DNA of 64,000 bases from Poriferisodalis sp965214215 (lineage in GTDB: Bacteria > Actinomycetota > Acidimicrobiia > Acidimicrobiales > Poriferisodalaceae), in assembly GCF_965214215.1 (NCBI RefSeq), contig NZ_CBDCBD010000002.1:1-64000 (forward strand), in the 5' to 3' direction. Under the pieces are notes generated by a model. It worked only from the letters and a program-made list of their open reading frames with translations, had not been told where the DNA came from and made no database searches. The position numbers and the translations under genes are program-made. The number at the start of each line of letters is the position of its first letter. The stretch's first letter is position 1. This document shows, in pieces, positions 37,482-46,303 of the stretch.

Positions 37482-38733
37482 ATGGCGTCTCGGCGCACCG
37501 GCGCACTCACCGCTGTCTGCGCAACCTTGCTCGTGGCGGCATGTAGCAGTGCTATCCGGGTCGAGCCTCCCCCGCCCACTGATTCGACGGCACCTGCGGT
37601 CTCTCAGCCCGTCTCGGCGGTGACTGAAGCGCTCGGTGCCGTGGTTGAGACGTACCCGGCAACGTCGTCGACCGAATCGGCCACGGCGACGACCGTCACA
37701 GCCATCGTCTATACCGACAACGACGGAGCCGGATGTGACTTGGACGCTGCTGGCGGGCGGCGACGTGCTGATGGACCGCAGCGAAGCAGCCGGCATCGAC
37801 CCGTTCACAAGTATCGAGCCAGCACTTGGATCGGCGGATGTCGCGGTCGTGAATGTGGAGATGGTCATCAGCGAGCGCGGAGATCCCGCCGACAAGCGGT
37901 ACGTGTTCCGGGCGCCGCCGTCGGCCGCCGGGCGCATCGCTGCAGCCGGTGTGGATGTGGCCAACCTGGCCAACAACCACGCCATGGACTTCGGGCCCGA
38001 CGCGCTCCTCGACACCGTCGACCTTCTCGAAGCCAACGGTGTGATTGCGCTCGGTGCAGGGGCGAGCAGCCCCGATGCCTACCGGCACCGCATGATCGAG
38101 GTCCGGCCCGATATGCGCGTCGCATTCGTCGGCGCGTCGTTGGTGGTTCCGCTCGGCTCTCAGGCCACCGAGACGCGCCCGGGGATTGCGTCGGCGTACC
38201 AGCAGGACCGATTGCTCGCCAGCGTCCGGACGGCTGCGGGTGAGGCCGACGTGGTGATCGCGCTCATCCACTGGGGCATCGAGCGCAGGACGTGCCCCGA
38301 CAGCCGCCAGCGCGACCTTGCGTTCGAGCTGCTGCGCAACGGCGCCGATGCGGTCATCGGCCACCATCCTCACGTGCTGCAGCCGGTCGTGTTCGACGAC
38401 GGAAAGCTCGTGGCCTACTCGCTCGGCAACTTCGTGTGGCACCACCGGTCCGGCATCACAGGCGACACGGGTGTGCTCCAGATCGACTTCGACGGCAATG
38501 AGATCGTGGGCTGGTCGTTCCATCCGCACCTGCTCGACATCAACGGCGCGCCGGTGCCTTCTGCTGAGGGGGTCCGCGTCGACCGCATCAGCGACATCGT
38601 CTCGGGTGAATGCGCCCGCCATCAACCGCCGCCGACCACCGCCGCGGCTACGCCCGATGCCGACGGTGAGGCGGAACCGCAGACCGAGACGGAGACCGAA
38701 GACGGCGATAAGCCCGACGGGCAAGCCGAGTAA
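37482..38733 (+). pseudogene. CapA-like metallophosphatase lipoprotein, apparently frameshifted
   Basis: From 37482 one frame encodes a lipoprotein signal peptide (MASRRTGALTAVCATLLVAAC, Cys 21) and a Thr/Ser/Ala/Pro linker. The catalytic domain is in a different frame from about 37735 on: TWTLLAGGDVLMDR, VVNVEMVIS, NLANNHAMDFG, ALIHWGIE, VIGHHPHVLQPV and YSLGNFVWHH are signatures of the CapA / poly-gamma-glutamate synthesis metallophosphatase family. The frames cross between about 37680 and 37735. This could be a sequencing or assembly error, a true frameshift, or two ORFs. The tail is Asp/Glu/Thr-rich. Confidence 0.75.
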
Positions 38734-38738
38734 CGCCC

Positions 38739-41177
38739 TCAGCCCAGCACTTCGGCAGCGGCCAGATCGGCGATGCGATCGGCGTCGTAGCCCAAGATCT
38801 CGGTGAGTACTTCGAAGTTGTCCTCGCCCAGGCATGGGCCACCTCGCCAGACCACCGGCGGTGTCCGCGACATGCGGGTCCGGCAGTTCTGCGTCCACAT
38901 CGTCCCGCGATAGCTGTGGGGGACGTTGATGTGGTGCTCCCGAGCCTGCAGCTGCGGATCGTCGCAGCATCCTTGACCATTGTTGACCGGGTAGGCATCG
39001 ACGCCGCTGGCCTGCAGCGTCTCGGCCGCCTCCGCGTTGGTGCGTTCCGAGGTCCATGCCGAAATGGCCTCGTCGATCTCCGCCGCACGCTCCCTGCGCG
39101 CAGCCTGATCCCACCCTGCTGCCCCATCACCGGCGAGCCCGATGGTGTCAGCCACCGATGCCCACCGGTCATCGGTGCAGGCAATCGCTACCCACTGGTC
39201 GTCGCCGGAACTCGGGTACACGCCGTGGGGGCTCATGTGCGGATCCTCGTTGCCGCACCGCTGGGGATCGCGGCCGTTGATCGACGCATCCAAGATGGCC
39301 GGCGCCAGGTAATGCAGGGCTGCTTCGGTCTGCGACACGTCGATGTAGCAGCCGGTTCCGGTGCGGTCGCGTCGTTCCAATGCCGCCATCAGCGACGCCA
39401 CGATGACTCGTGGCGCCAGGAAGTCGGTGTAGGGGCCATACGGGCCGGCCGGACCGCGATCAGGCCACCCGGTGATCTCGTAGAAGCCGGCGATCGCAGC
39501 CGCCATGAACCCGTAGCCGGCAAGACTCGAGTACGGCCCGCTCTGGCCCAGCAGCGAACTTGACAACATGATGATCTCGGGGTTCATCGCCGAGAAGTCG
39601 TCGTAGCCGAAACCCATGCGCGCGGCCGCTCCTGGTGCCCAAGATTCCGTGGCGATGTCGGCCCAGCGGATCAGGTCTTCCACCACCGCTCGCGACTCGG
39701 GCTTGCTGAGATCGAGGCTGAGGCTGCGCTTGCCCGCGTTGTACACGCCGTAACCGACGCTGTTGTCAGGATGGGCTTCCTCATCGACGAACGGGTTGAC
39801 CGTCCGCATCGTGTCGGGGCGGCTTTCGGTCTCCACCTTGACGACGGTTGCCCCGTAGTCGGCCAGGATCCGCACTGCCGAGGGCGTGGCGATAACCCAC
39901 GAGAATTCCACGACCTTGAGGCCGGCAAGCGGCAACTCGTGTCCGTCGGAACTGGGGCCGCTGGCACCAACCACTGCTGTCGCATGTGGCTGGCGGTCGA
40001 TGTCCACGGCGTCGTTGTCAGCACCCAACGACGGAACGGCAGGGGTTCGTTCTGGAGCGTCGGCGCTGAAGTGGACAAGCGGACCGCAGTAGCGAGCCGT
40101 GCGGCCGTCATCAATCTCGGTGTCCCGCCAGAAATCGCGATCGGCGAAGTGCGGGTTGGTCAGGAGGTCGCTGACCAACGCAGAGGGGGTGATCAGCAGG
40201 TTCCGGTCGAATGCCGCCGCCCACAATTCGTCGGTGGTCTTGGTCGCGAGGAATCGGGCGTGGGTCGCAAACGACTTGGCGATGATCTCAGGCGAGCGCT
40301 GACCGCTCAGAACCTCGACCGCAATCGTTTCCCAGTCCACCGCCTGCAGCTCCTCATCGGCAAAGCCCTCAGACGCCTCCCACTCCACGAGCCGTCGGGT
40401 GTACGGCGCGAATGCGGCACCCATGAGCGCCACGCAGATGGTGTTGCCGTCGGCGCACGGGAACATCATCGGGACATCGATGCCGCCGAGGCTCAGGCCC
40501 CCGGCGAGGCGGTCGATGGGGTTGGCATTCACCCGTGGCGACAGGTTCTGCGGCTGCCCGTGGGTCATCGACTCCATGGCGGAGATGTCGACATGCTGGC
40601 CGATGCCGCTGCGCTGGGCCTCGCGTAGCGCGATGAGTGTCGCAGCCGCGGCGTCGCCGGCTGCCTGCAGGAAGCTTTGGGGCGCACCCGAGACACGGAC
40701 GGGGGCGCGGTCTTTGTCCCCGCTGGCGTGCAGGAAGCCGCTGCCGGCCACGGCGGTCAGGTCCGAGCCCGCCCAGGAGCTGCGAGGCCCGGTTGAGCCG
40801 AACGGCGTCACCGAAGCATGGACGATCGCGGGATTGACGGTGGCGAGGTCGTCATAGCCGAGGCCCAGCGATGCCAAGTGACCCACCGGGGCGTCCTCGA
40901 TGAGTGCATCTGCGCCCCTCACCAATTCGAGCAGCCGTTGGCGGCCTTCGGTGCTGGTGAGATCCGCAATGACGCTCTGCTTGCCCTGGTTGTAGGCCCA
41001 GTGCGCCAGCGAGCGTTCCGGGTCTGGCTCGTCATCGACGAAGGGCCCGAGGTGACGGCTGCGTGCACCGCCGGGTGGCTCGACAGAAATCACCTCGGCG
41101 CCGAGGCTGGTGAGCAAATGGCCCGCGAACTGGCTGATTCCCTCGCAGAGATCCAAGACCCGATAGTGCTGCAACAT
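38739..41177 (-). CDS. Tandem CaiB/BaiF (family III) CoA transferase
   Basis: 812 aa, two family III CoA-transferase domains in one chain (about 1-395 and 410-812), where most members are single 400-aa chains that dimerise. Each repeat has the N-terminal strand-turn (YRVLDLCEGISQFAGHLLTS; LKVVEFSWVIATPSAVRILA) and the catalytic Asp (GQHVDISAMESM; GCYIDVSQTEAA). It moves CoA between organic acids. The ATG at 41177 is used; the upstream reading to 41396 crosses a repeat element. The substrate is not visible. Confidence 0.9.
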   Translation of the reverse strand: MLQHYRVLDLCEGISQFAGHLLTSLGAEVISVEPPGGARSRHLGPFVDDEPDPERSLAHWAYNQGKQSVIADLTSTEGRQRLLELVRGADALIEDAPVGHLASLGLGYDDLATVNPAIVHASVTPFGSTGPRSSWAGSDLTAVAGSGFLHASGDKDRAPVRVSGAPQSFLQAAGDAAAATLIALREAQRSGIGQHVDISAMESMTHGQPQNLSPRVNANPIDRLAGGLSLGGIDVPMMFPCADGNTICVALMGAAFAPYTRRLVEWEASEGFADEELQAVDWETIAVEVLSGQRSPEIIAKSFATHARFLATKTTDELWAAAFDRNLLITPSALVSDLLTNPHFADRDFWRDTEIDDGRTARYCGPLVHFSADAPERTPAVPSLGADNDAVDIDRQPHATAVVGASGPSSDGHELPLAGLKVVEFSWVIATPSAVRILADYGATVVKVETESRPDTMRTVNPFVDEEAHPDNSVGYGVYNAGKRSLSLDLSKPESRAVVEDLIRWADIATESWAPGAAARMGFGYDDFSAMNPEIIMLSSSLLGQSGPYSSLAGYGFMAAAIAGFYEITGWPDRGPAGPYGPYTDFLAPRVIVASLMAALERRDRTGTGCYIDVSQTEAALHYLAPAILDASINGRDPQRCGNEDPHMSPHGVYPSSGDDQWVAIACTDDRWASVADTIGLAGDGAAGWDQAARRERAAEIDEAISAWTSERTNAEAAETLQASGVDAYPVNNGQGCCDDPQLQAREHHINVPHSYRGTMWTQNCRTRMSRTPPVVWRGGPCLGEDNFEVLTEILGYDADRIADLAAAEVLG

Positions 41178-41360
41178 CTCGAACGTCACCCCTTGTTCAT
41201 GCCGGCACGTTGCGCCGCCTGACGCCGATTCTTCCCTGTGCGGGCCGGTGGCGCGGACCGCTGGGCAACCGAGACGCCCAAACAGTCGCCGATTGGCCAG
41301 CCGAGCGGCGAGACTGCCCGAGCTGTTTGGGGGACTCAGGCGGTTGCGCCGCGAGGTGCA

Positions 41361-41420
41361 GCCGTGGCCCGAGCGGCCCGCGAGCGCAGCGAGCAAGAGC
41401 GGGAGACAATGGGTGCGACA
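41361..41420 (+). repeat. Dispersed intergenic repeat, copy D
   Basis: Full copy of the family: GCCGTGGCCCGAGCGGCCCG, then CGAGCGCAGCGAGCAAGAGC, GGGAGACAATGGGTGCGACA. It differs from copy E at four of 60 positions. It ends 43 bp before the PPOX gene and fills the divergent gap after the CoA-transferase start. Confidence 0.85.
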
Positions 41421-41463
41421 GCAAGGGGTTGCGCCAGTCCGCGCGGCCCATGGGGAGGATCAG

Positions 41464-41931
41464 ATGGTGTCGATAGCGACCGATCGCGTCGTGGAACGTG
41501 CAGAGCTGCTGGAGTTCGTGCGAGAACGGCACCACGGGGTGCTGCTCACGCTCCGGCGGGACGGTCGACCGCAGGCCTCGCTCGTCACGATGGGTCTCGA
41601 CCCCCAGGGCGACGCCGTGCTGGTGAGCAGCTACCCCGACCGGGCCAAGTCGCTCAATTTGCGGCGCAACGAGCGCGCCTGGGTCGTGGTGATGTCCGAC
41701 GCCTGGAACGGCGAGTGGGTGCAATTGGAGTGCCGGGGCGAAGTGGTGGACCTGCCCGACGCTGCGGACGGCCTCGTCGAGTACTTCCGGGTGATCAGCG
41801 GCGAGCATTCCGACTGGGATGAGTACCGCGAGGCGATGACCCGCCAAGACAAGGTGCTGCTGCGCCTGCACATCGAGAGCTGGGGGCCCATCTCGAAGGG
41901 CGGCTTCCCCGCCCGCCTCGTTGAGGAGTAG
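41464..41931 (+). CDS. PPOX-class F420/flavin-dependent family protein
   Basis: 155 aa with the split beta-barrel of pyridoxamine-phosphate-oxidase-like proteins: HHGVLLTLRRDGRPQASLV, AVLVSSYPDRAKSLNLRRNE, WVQLECRGEVVDLPD. Many actinobacterial members bind deazaflavin F420. GGGGAGGA precedes the ATG. It converges on the acyl-CoA dehydrogenase with 4 bp between. The reaction cannot be assigned. Confidence 0.82.
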   Translation: MVSIATDRVVERAELLEFVRERHHGVLLTLRRDGRPQASLVTMGLDPQGDAVLVSSYPDRAKSLNLRRNERAWVVVMSDAWNGEWVQLECRGEVVDLPDAADGLVEYFRVISGEHSDWDEYREAMTRQDKVLLRLHIESWGPISKGGFPARLVEE

Positions 41932-41935
41932 CTGG

Positions 41936-43615
41936 TCAGCGCGAGGGGACGGCTCGCGCAGCGATGTGCGACAGCCGGGCCGTGGGATTGAGCGTGCCAA
42001 GCTCGCTTCCCCAGTCGCCACCGAGACGGGACTGCACGTACGCCTCAGCCAGCGCTGAGTCGCCGTGCTGCACGAGCAGCGACGCCGCCCAGCACTGGGC
42101 CATCTGCTCGACGAGACGGCGCGCACCTGCTTCTCGTGTCGCCCCTGAGACATCGTCGTCGTGGCCTCCCATGGCCGTGCGGAGGCCGACGAGGTGGCGG
42201 TCGAGTGTGGCATTCGCGCCGCTCGCGCGTTCCAGCCTGTCCGCGAACGCCTCGACGCTGTGCGGAGCGCGGGCCATGGCTCGCAGCACGTCGAGCGCGA
42301 TCACGTTGCCGGCGCCCTCCCAGATGGCGTTGAGCGGGACCTCGCGGTACAGGCGAGGCAGGATCGACTCCTCGACGTAGCCGTTGCCGCCCACGCACTC
42401 CAGTGCTTCGCGCACGACTGGACTCGAGCGTTTCGTCAGCCAGTACTTGCCCACCGCGGTCGCTAGGCGCGAGAAGGCGGCCTCATCGGGATCGGTCGGC
42501 GCTCGATCGAAGGCGCCGGACATCTGCGCCATCATCAGCGTCGCCGCCTCGACTTCGAGCTCCAAGTCGGCGAGCACGTTGGTCATCAGCGGCTTGTCGA
42601 TCAACTTGGATCCGAACGCGCTGCGATGCGCCACGTGCCAGCCCGCTTGCGAGACGGCTTGACGCATCAGTGACACCGCCCAGATGGCGACGTCCACCCG
42701 GGTGGCATTGACCATGTCGATAATGGTGGGCACTCCGCGCCCCTCAGGGCCCACCATCTGCGCCAGCGCGTTGTCGAATTCCAGCTCGCCCGACGCGTTG
42801 GACCGGTTGCCGAGCTTGTCCTTGAGTCGCATGAACCGCAGACCGTTGCGCTGCCCATCGGGCAGCACACGCGGCACCAGGAAGCACGAGAGCCCCTTGG
42901 GCGCCTGAGCCAGCACCAAGAAGGCATCGCACATCGGGGCGGAGGTGAACCACTTGTGGCCCTGCAGCAAGTGGGCGCCCTCCAAACCTGCGGCGGACGC
43001 GCCGACGGGCTGGGCGACGGAGGTGTTGGCCCGTACGTCCGAGCCGCCCTGCCGCTCGGTCATGCCCATGCCGACAAGGCAGCCCGACTTGGTCGACGGC
43101 TCGACGAGGCGGGGGTCGTAATTGCGTGACACCAGGCGCGACCGCCATGTTTCGGCAAGCTCCGGTTGGTGATCGAGCGCCCCGAGCGCCGCCGAGGTCA
43201 TCGAGGTCGGGCAGCCGTGGCCTACCTCGACCTGACTCACCAGGTACATCAGTGCGTTGCGTGTCACGCCACCGCCATTGCCCGGCTGAGACTCGTGGCC
43301 CATGCAATGAATGCCCGCTGAGACCGACATCTCGAGCAACGAGTGATACGCGGGGTGGTAATTCACCTCGTCGATGCGGTTGCCGAAGCGATCATGGGTT
43401 GCGAGCTCGGGCGAGTGACGGTTGGCCGCAAAGCCCCACTCGAAGACCTCGTCGGTGCCCACCGCCTTGCCGAATGAGGCCATCGCCTCACGGTCGCCGC
43501 CCTCGCGTTCCATGGCGGCGCCGAGCACCGGGTCGGTCGCGAAGAGGTCGTACGGTTCGAGCGGCGGCGGCTGGTTCGCGCTCGCTTCCAGCGTTATCGC
43601 ATCATCCATAGCCAC
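41936..43615 (-). CDS. AidB-like acyl-CoA dehydrogenase
   Basis: 559 aa, longer than the usual 380-aa enzyme because of an N-terminal extension as in AidB. Signatures: GMGMTERQGGSDVRANT, GHKWFTSAPMCDAFLVLAQ, ECVGGNGYVEESILPRLYRE and PLNAIWEGAGNVIALDVLRA, which holds the catalytic Glu position. FAD-dependent. It may be a true dehydrogenase or an AidB-type protein that binds DNA and counters alkylation; sequence alone does not decide. Last gene of the leftward run from 46130. Confidence 0.9.
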   Translation of the reverse strand: MAMDDAITLEASANQPPPLEPYDLFATDPVLGAAMEREGGDREAMASFGKAVGTDEVFEWGFAANRHSPELATHDRFGNRIDEVNYHPAYHSLLEMSVSAGIHCMGHESQPGNGGGVTRNALMYLVSQVEVGHGCPTSMTSAALGALDHQPELAETWRSRLVSRNYDPRLVEPSTKSGCLVGMGMTERQGGSDVRANTSVAQPVGASAAGLEGAHLLQGHKWFTSAPMCDAFLVLAQAPKGLSCFLVPRVLPDGQRNGLRFMRLKDKLGNRSNASGELEFDNALAQMVGPEGRGVPTIIDMVNATRVDVAIWAVSLMRQAVSQAGWHVAHRSAFGSKLIDKPLMTNVLADLELEVEAATLMMAQMSGAFDRAPTDPDEAAFSRLATAVGKYWLTKRSSPVVREALECVGGNGYVEESILPRLYREVPLNAIWEGAGNVIALDVLRAMARAPHSVEAFADRLERASGANATLDRHLVGLRTAMGGHDDDVSGATREAGARRLVEQMAQCWAASLLVQHGDSALAEAYVQSRLGGDWGSELGTLNPTARLSHIAARAVPSR

Positions 43616-43660
43616 CAGTGTGGTGCGCGACGGCGAGATTCGTGTTGGCGCAGGACCCTG

Positions 43661-44029
43661 CTAGTCGGCGTCGAGTTGGCGAATGAGGGTCGGGGGCGCT
43701 TTGAGGCGGTAGCTCTCCTCGAGCCAGTCGGCGAGATCGTCGATGTCCACGTCAGCCATCCGCACCAGCACAGCGCCGTACCCGTCGTAGTGGGGCACGG
43801 TGAACAGCACGCCGGGATGGTTGTCGAGCAGGACCTGCTTCATCTCCAGCTCGCAGAACAGCACCAGCACCTCGGTGTCATGTACGTCGTCGCGGTTGTA
43901 TTCGCGCTCGCTCCACATCCGGCAGACCAGTTTCTTGCGAACCTTCAGCGCCGGCGTCCCGTACGAGGTGGCCTCGGTCGTCTCGGGCAGTGCCATCCCG
44001 AGCCGCTGTACGTCGTCAAATGTCGCCAT
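43661..44029 (-). CDS. MmcQ/YjbR family protein
   Basis: 122-aa protein of the YjbR/CyaY-like fold: VQRLGMALPETTEATSYGTP, a central VLVLFCELEMKQVLL, and GAVLVRMADVDIDDLADWLE ... RLKAPPTL. Often annotated as DNA-binding; the role is unknown. Just downstream of an enoyl-CoA hydratase remnant. Confidence 0.8.
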   Translation of the reverse strand: MATFDDVQRLGMALPETTEATSYGTPALKVRKKLVCRMWSEREYNRDDVHDTEVLVLFCELEMKQVLLDNHPGVLFTVPHYDGYGAVLVRMADVDIDDLADWLEESYRLKAPPTLIRQLDAD

Positions 44030-44043
44030 CGGGCGGCCGTGCT

Positions 44044-44121
44044 CTAGCGGGCTTGCCAGTCGGGGGTGCGGCGTTCGAGGAAGGCGCTGGCGCCCTCGGT
44101 CAGCAGGTGCTCGTAGCTCAT
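44044..44121 (-). pseudogene. 25-codon remnant of an enoyl-CoA hydratase gene
   Basis: A perfect AAGGAG lies 5 nt before the ATG. The reading frame begins MSYEHLLTE, a common crotonase N-terminus, and passes directly into GASAFLERRTPDW, the typical crotonase C-terminal end, then stops. The roughly 230 residues between, including the oxyanion hole, are gone. An in-frame internal deletion explains it. The translation signals are intact, so a micropeptide may still be made. It lies between the MaoC gene and yjbR in an acyl-CoA operon. Confidence 0.6.
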
Positions 44122-44158
44122 GTGTTCTCCTTGTGTCGTCGGCGCTCGCTCGTGCAGG

Positions 44159-44551
44159 TCACTCGTCGGGATCGCCACGCATCACCACGATGCCCGTGGC
44201 AATCACATCGCCCCGCTGGTTGCGCAACTCCACGCCTCGATCCAGCTCGCCAAAACTCACCGGCGACACTGTCACCTCATCGCCCGGAAAGATCGGCCCG
44301 CGCAGCCGGATGTCGAGGTTCAGGACCGCATCTGCACCGAACTGTGCAATGAGCGCATCGAGTGCGATTGCGCTCGTATGCGAGGCCTGCACCACTACAT
44401 CGGGCAACCCGGCCTTGGCTGCGAACTCCGGGTCGGTGTGCACCGGATTGGGGTCACTCACGCCGTCGACGAAGCTGCGCATAGCCTCGGGGGTGACCGC
44501 CGGAGCGGTTGTCGGGGTCAACTCCAAGTCGCTTGTGCGCTGTGCATTCAT
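44159..44551 (-). CDS. MaoC-like (R)-specific enoyl hydratase, C-terminal-type subunit
   Basis: 130-aa hot-dog fold. The hydratase motif is clear: SDPNPVHTDPEFAAKAGLP, with the Asp and His of the catalytic dyad, then VVVQASHTSAIALD and the C-terminal IFPGDEVTV. The start overlaps the upstream subunit stop by 4 nt (ATGA), so the two chains are made together and probably form a heteromer like the MaoC pairs of mycolate and sterol degradation. Confidence 0.86.
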   Translation of the reverse strand: MNAQRTSDLELTPTTAPAVTPEAMRSFVDGVSDPNPVHTDPEFAAKAGLPDVVVQASHTSAIALDALIAQFGADAVLNLDIRLRGPIFPGDEVTVSPVSFGELDRGVELRNQRGDVIATGIVVMRGDPDE

Positions 44552-44997
44552 GCGCCGGGCTCCCCCGCCTCGCCTCCGTCATCGACCACGGCTTTCTGCG
44601 TCAGATCTTCAGCCGGCTTGCGTTCCACGAACACCGTCCGCTGCCGCTGGATCAGCTCGCCGTCGACGTCTCGATACTCCGACAGCACCGTGGCCAGGTG
44701 CAGCGTCCCCTTGTCGATGATGTCCTCCACCGACACCACCACCGACACCCGCTCGCCCAGACGAAACGAACGGTGCCATTCGAACGATTGGCCGCCGGCG
44801 AGACCGCGCTCGAGGCTGAGATCGATGGGCCCGACCACCGAGTCGCCGCCTCCCACCGTCGGCCCGAAGAAGGGCAGCCGCAGTGCCACCTCCTGAGCGT
44901 GGGGCGTGCGAAGCGCATCAACGAGCAGTGCCACCGAGGCGGGCTCCACCACCACCTCGGTGCGTACCAGCACTTCGCCCAGCGTGTCCAGGTTCAT
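44548..44997 (-). CDS. MaoC N-terminal-type (FAS1-like) dehydratase subunit
   Basis: 149 aa, hot-dog fold of the non-catalytic partner type: FFGPTVGGGDSVVGP, EWHRSFRLGERVSVVVSVED, LATVLSEYRDVDGELIQRQRTVFVER. The catalytic D-x4-H is absent, as expected for the subunit that shapes the acyl-CoA tunnel. Coupled to the catalytic subunit by a 4-nt overlap. Confidence 0.82.
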   Translation of the reverse strand: MNLDTLGEVLVRTEVVVEPASVALLVDALRTPHAQEVALRLPFFGPTVGGGDSVVGPIDLSLERGLAGGQSFEWHRSFRLGERVSVVVSVEDIIDKGTLHLATVLSEYRDVDGELIQRQRTVFVERKPAEDLTQKAVVDDGGEAGEPGA

Positions 44998-45047
44998 CCT
45001 GATGCCTCGCTATCCATGATCCCGCTTAACTCTGCAGCCCAACACGC

Positions 45048-45341
45048 TCAGTTCGAGCTCAGCAGCTGCCACACCTGCACCAGCAGGTCCTGGTCGTCGC
45101 CGGCTGACGGCGGGTCAGAAACCGGCTGCATGTCCCAGCCGTAGGGCTTGTTCATCACCTGCACCCGAGGTTCCGGAGTCGAGCGGTCGCCCCGGTCGAA
45201 CGCACCGACGACAAGCGTGTGCTCGCCCTCGGCCACCCAGAAGCACTCCCAGTGCGCCGATGATGACGTCTCGATGAACGCGACTTCGGGCGCTGGGCGC
45301 GTCACCTTAATTGCAAGTCCGCCCGCGGCCGCAGGGTCCAT
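45048..45341 (-). CDS. Hypothetical 97-aa protein
   Basis: Not recognised. It is rich in Trp, Asp and Pro (SSAHWECFWVAEGEHTLVVG, MNKPYGWDMQP), with no membrane segment or signal. It sits 6 bp downstream of the PaaA-like gene and 50 bp before the MaoC pair, all on one strand, so it belongs to that operon; the placement is the best evidence that it is real. Confidence 0.55.
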   Translation of the reverse strand: MDPAAAGGLAIKVTRPAPEVAFIETSSSAHWECFWVAEGEHTLVVGAFDRGDRSTPEPRVQVMNKPYGWDMQPVSDPPSAGDDQDLLVQVWQLLSSN

Positions 45342-45347
45342 GGCCGG

Positions 45348-46130
45348 CTACAAGAACCGGCGGTTCAACCGGTTCGGCGGCACCTCGATCCCGAGCTCGG
45401 TGAGCAACGGCCTCGTGTCGGCGATGTACTGCCTGCGAAGGTCGGCGTTGTTCTTCTTGCGCAGACCCCAGCGCACATACGCGTCGCCGAAGTCGGAATC
45501 GGACCGCCCGAACATGTCCAGCGCCGCCGGCCACCAGAAGTTGATCTTCTCATTCGCCTCGGCAAGCCCGTCGGGTGTCTTGCAGATCAGGCGCAGGTTT
45601 CGCAGCCCGAGGGTGCAATGAAAGAGCTCTTCTTTGTGCACCCGCGTGGCGATGTCGAGCAAGGGCTTGTAGGGCACGCCGTCCCAGGTCTCGCCGATGT
45701 ACACGCCCACCCGGTCGATGAGCGCATGGAAGTACGAAAGATCGCAGAACGTCTCCATCGGGTGGCGGAATGCGTACTGCTCGATCGGACGGTCGACGTG
45801 ATCGACGCCGAGCCCGGCCAGGATCTGGGCGTTGATGATCCCGTGCTCGACCTCCTGCTGCATCAGCTTGACCAGCAGTCCCTTGGTGGCCTCGTCGGGC
45901 GCGAACCGCAAGCAGCGATCCCACAGCTTGGTGAGCAAGTTCGTGTAGTGGGGGTTCGCGCTGTTCTCGACGTGGTAGCTCAGCATCCGCACGAGCAATT
46001 CGTGGAACTCGGCGGGAATGTCGGGGTCGCCCTCTTCCCAGATGCGCTGCCCATCGCTGATTGGCCCAGCGCCGATTCGATCAGATTCGGTCTGATCAGA
46101 TTCCAGGCGTTCCAGCGTTGACGTGCTCAT
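45348..46130 (-). CDS. PaaA-like di-iron (ferritin-fold) protein, stand-alone
   Basis: 260 aa matching PaaA of ring-1,2-phenylacetyl-CoA epoxidase in pattern: di-iron motifs KLMQQEVEHGII (ExxH) and HKEELFHCTLG (ExxH), then INFWWPAALDMFG and LRKKNNADLRRQYIADTRP, which parallel the E. coli C-terminal half. It is shorter than PaaA (about 309 aa). No paaB, C, D or E lies in the window, so its oxygenase partners and electron donor are unknown. First gene of an operon with MaoC subunits and an acyl-CoA dehydrogenase, suggesting an acyl-CoA substrate. Confidence 0.8.
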   Translation of the reverse strand: MSTSTLERLESDQTESDRIGAGPISDGQRIWEEGDPDIPAEFHELLVRMLSYHVENSANPHYTNLLTKLWDRCLRFAPDEATKGLLVKLMQQEVEHGIINAQILAGLGVDHVDRPIEQYAFRHPMETFCDLSYFHALIDRVGVYIGETWDGVPYKPLLDIATRVHKEELFHCTLGLRNLRLICKTPDGLAEANEKINFWWPAALDMFGRSDSDFGDAYVRWGLRKKNNADLRRQYIADTRPLLTELGIEVPPNRLNRRFL

Positions 46131-46224
46131 GTCATCCTCACATCGCCACAGTCCGAGCGGTACTCCGCCGACATCTTCCGAGAGTACTCAGCCAAGCACC
46201 GCTCAGACGGGCGAACCCTTCCGT

Positions 46225-46284
46225 TGTCGCACCATTTGTCTCCCGCTCTTGTTCGCTGCGCTCACGGGCCGCTCGGGCCACGGC
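46225..46284 (-). repeat. Dispersed intergenic repeat, copy E
   Basis: Minus-strand copy: GCCGTGGCCCGAGCGGCCCG, TGAGCGCAGCGAACAAGAGC, GGGAGACAAATGGTGCGACA. Nearly identical to copy D. It lies between the PaaA-like gene start and the end of the livM-livG gene. Confidence 0.85.
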
Positions 46285-46303
46285 TTCGCCTATCGGCTCA
46301 GCC

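Noticed and set aside
41178..41396. N-terminal extension of the tandem CoA transferase
   Set aside because: It runs through repeat copy D; the conserved domain begins just after the ATG at 41177.
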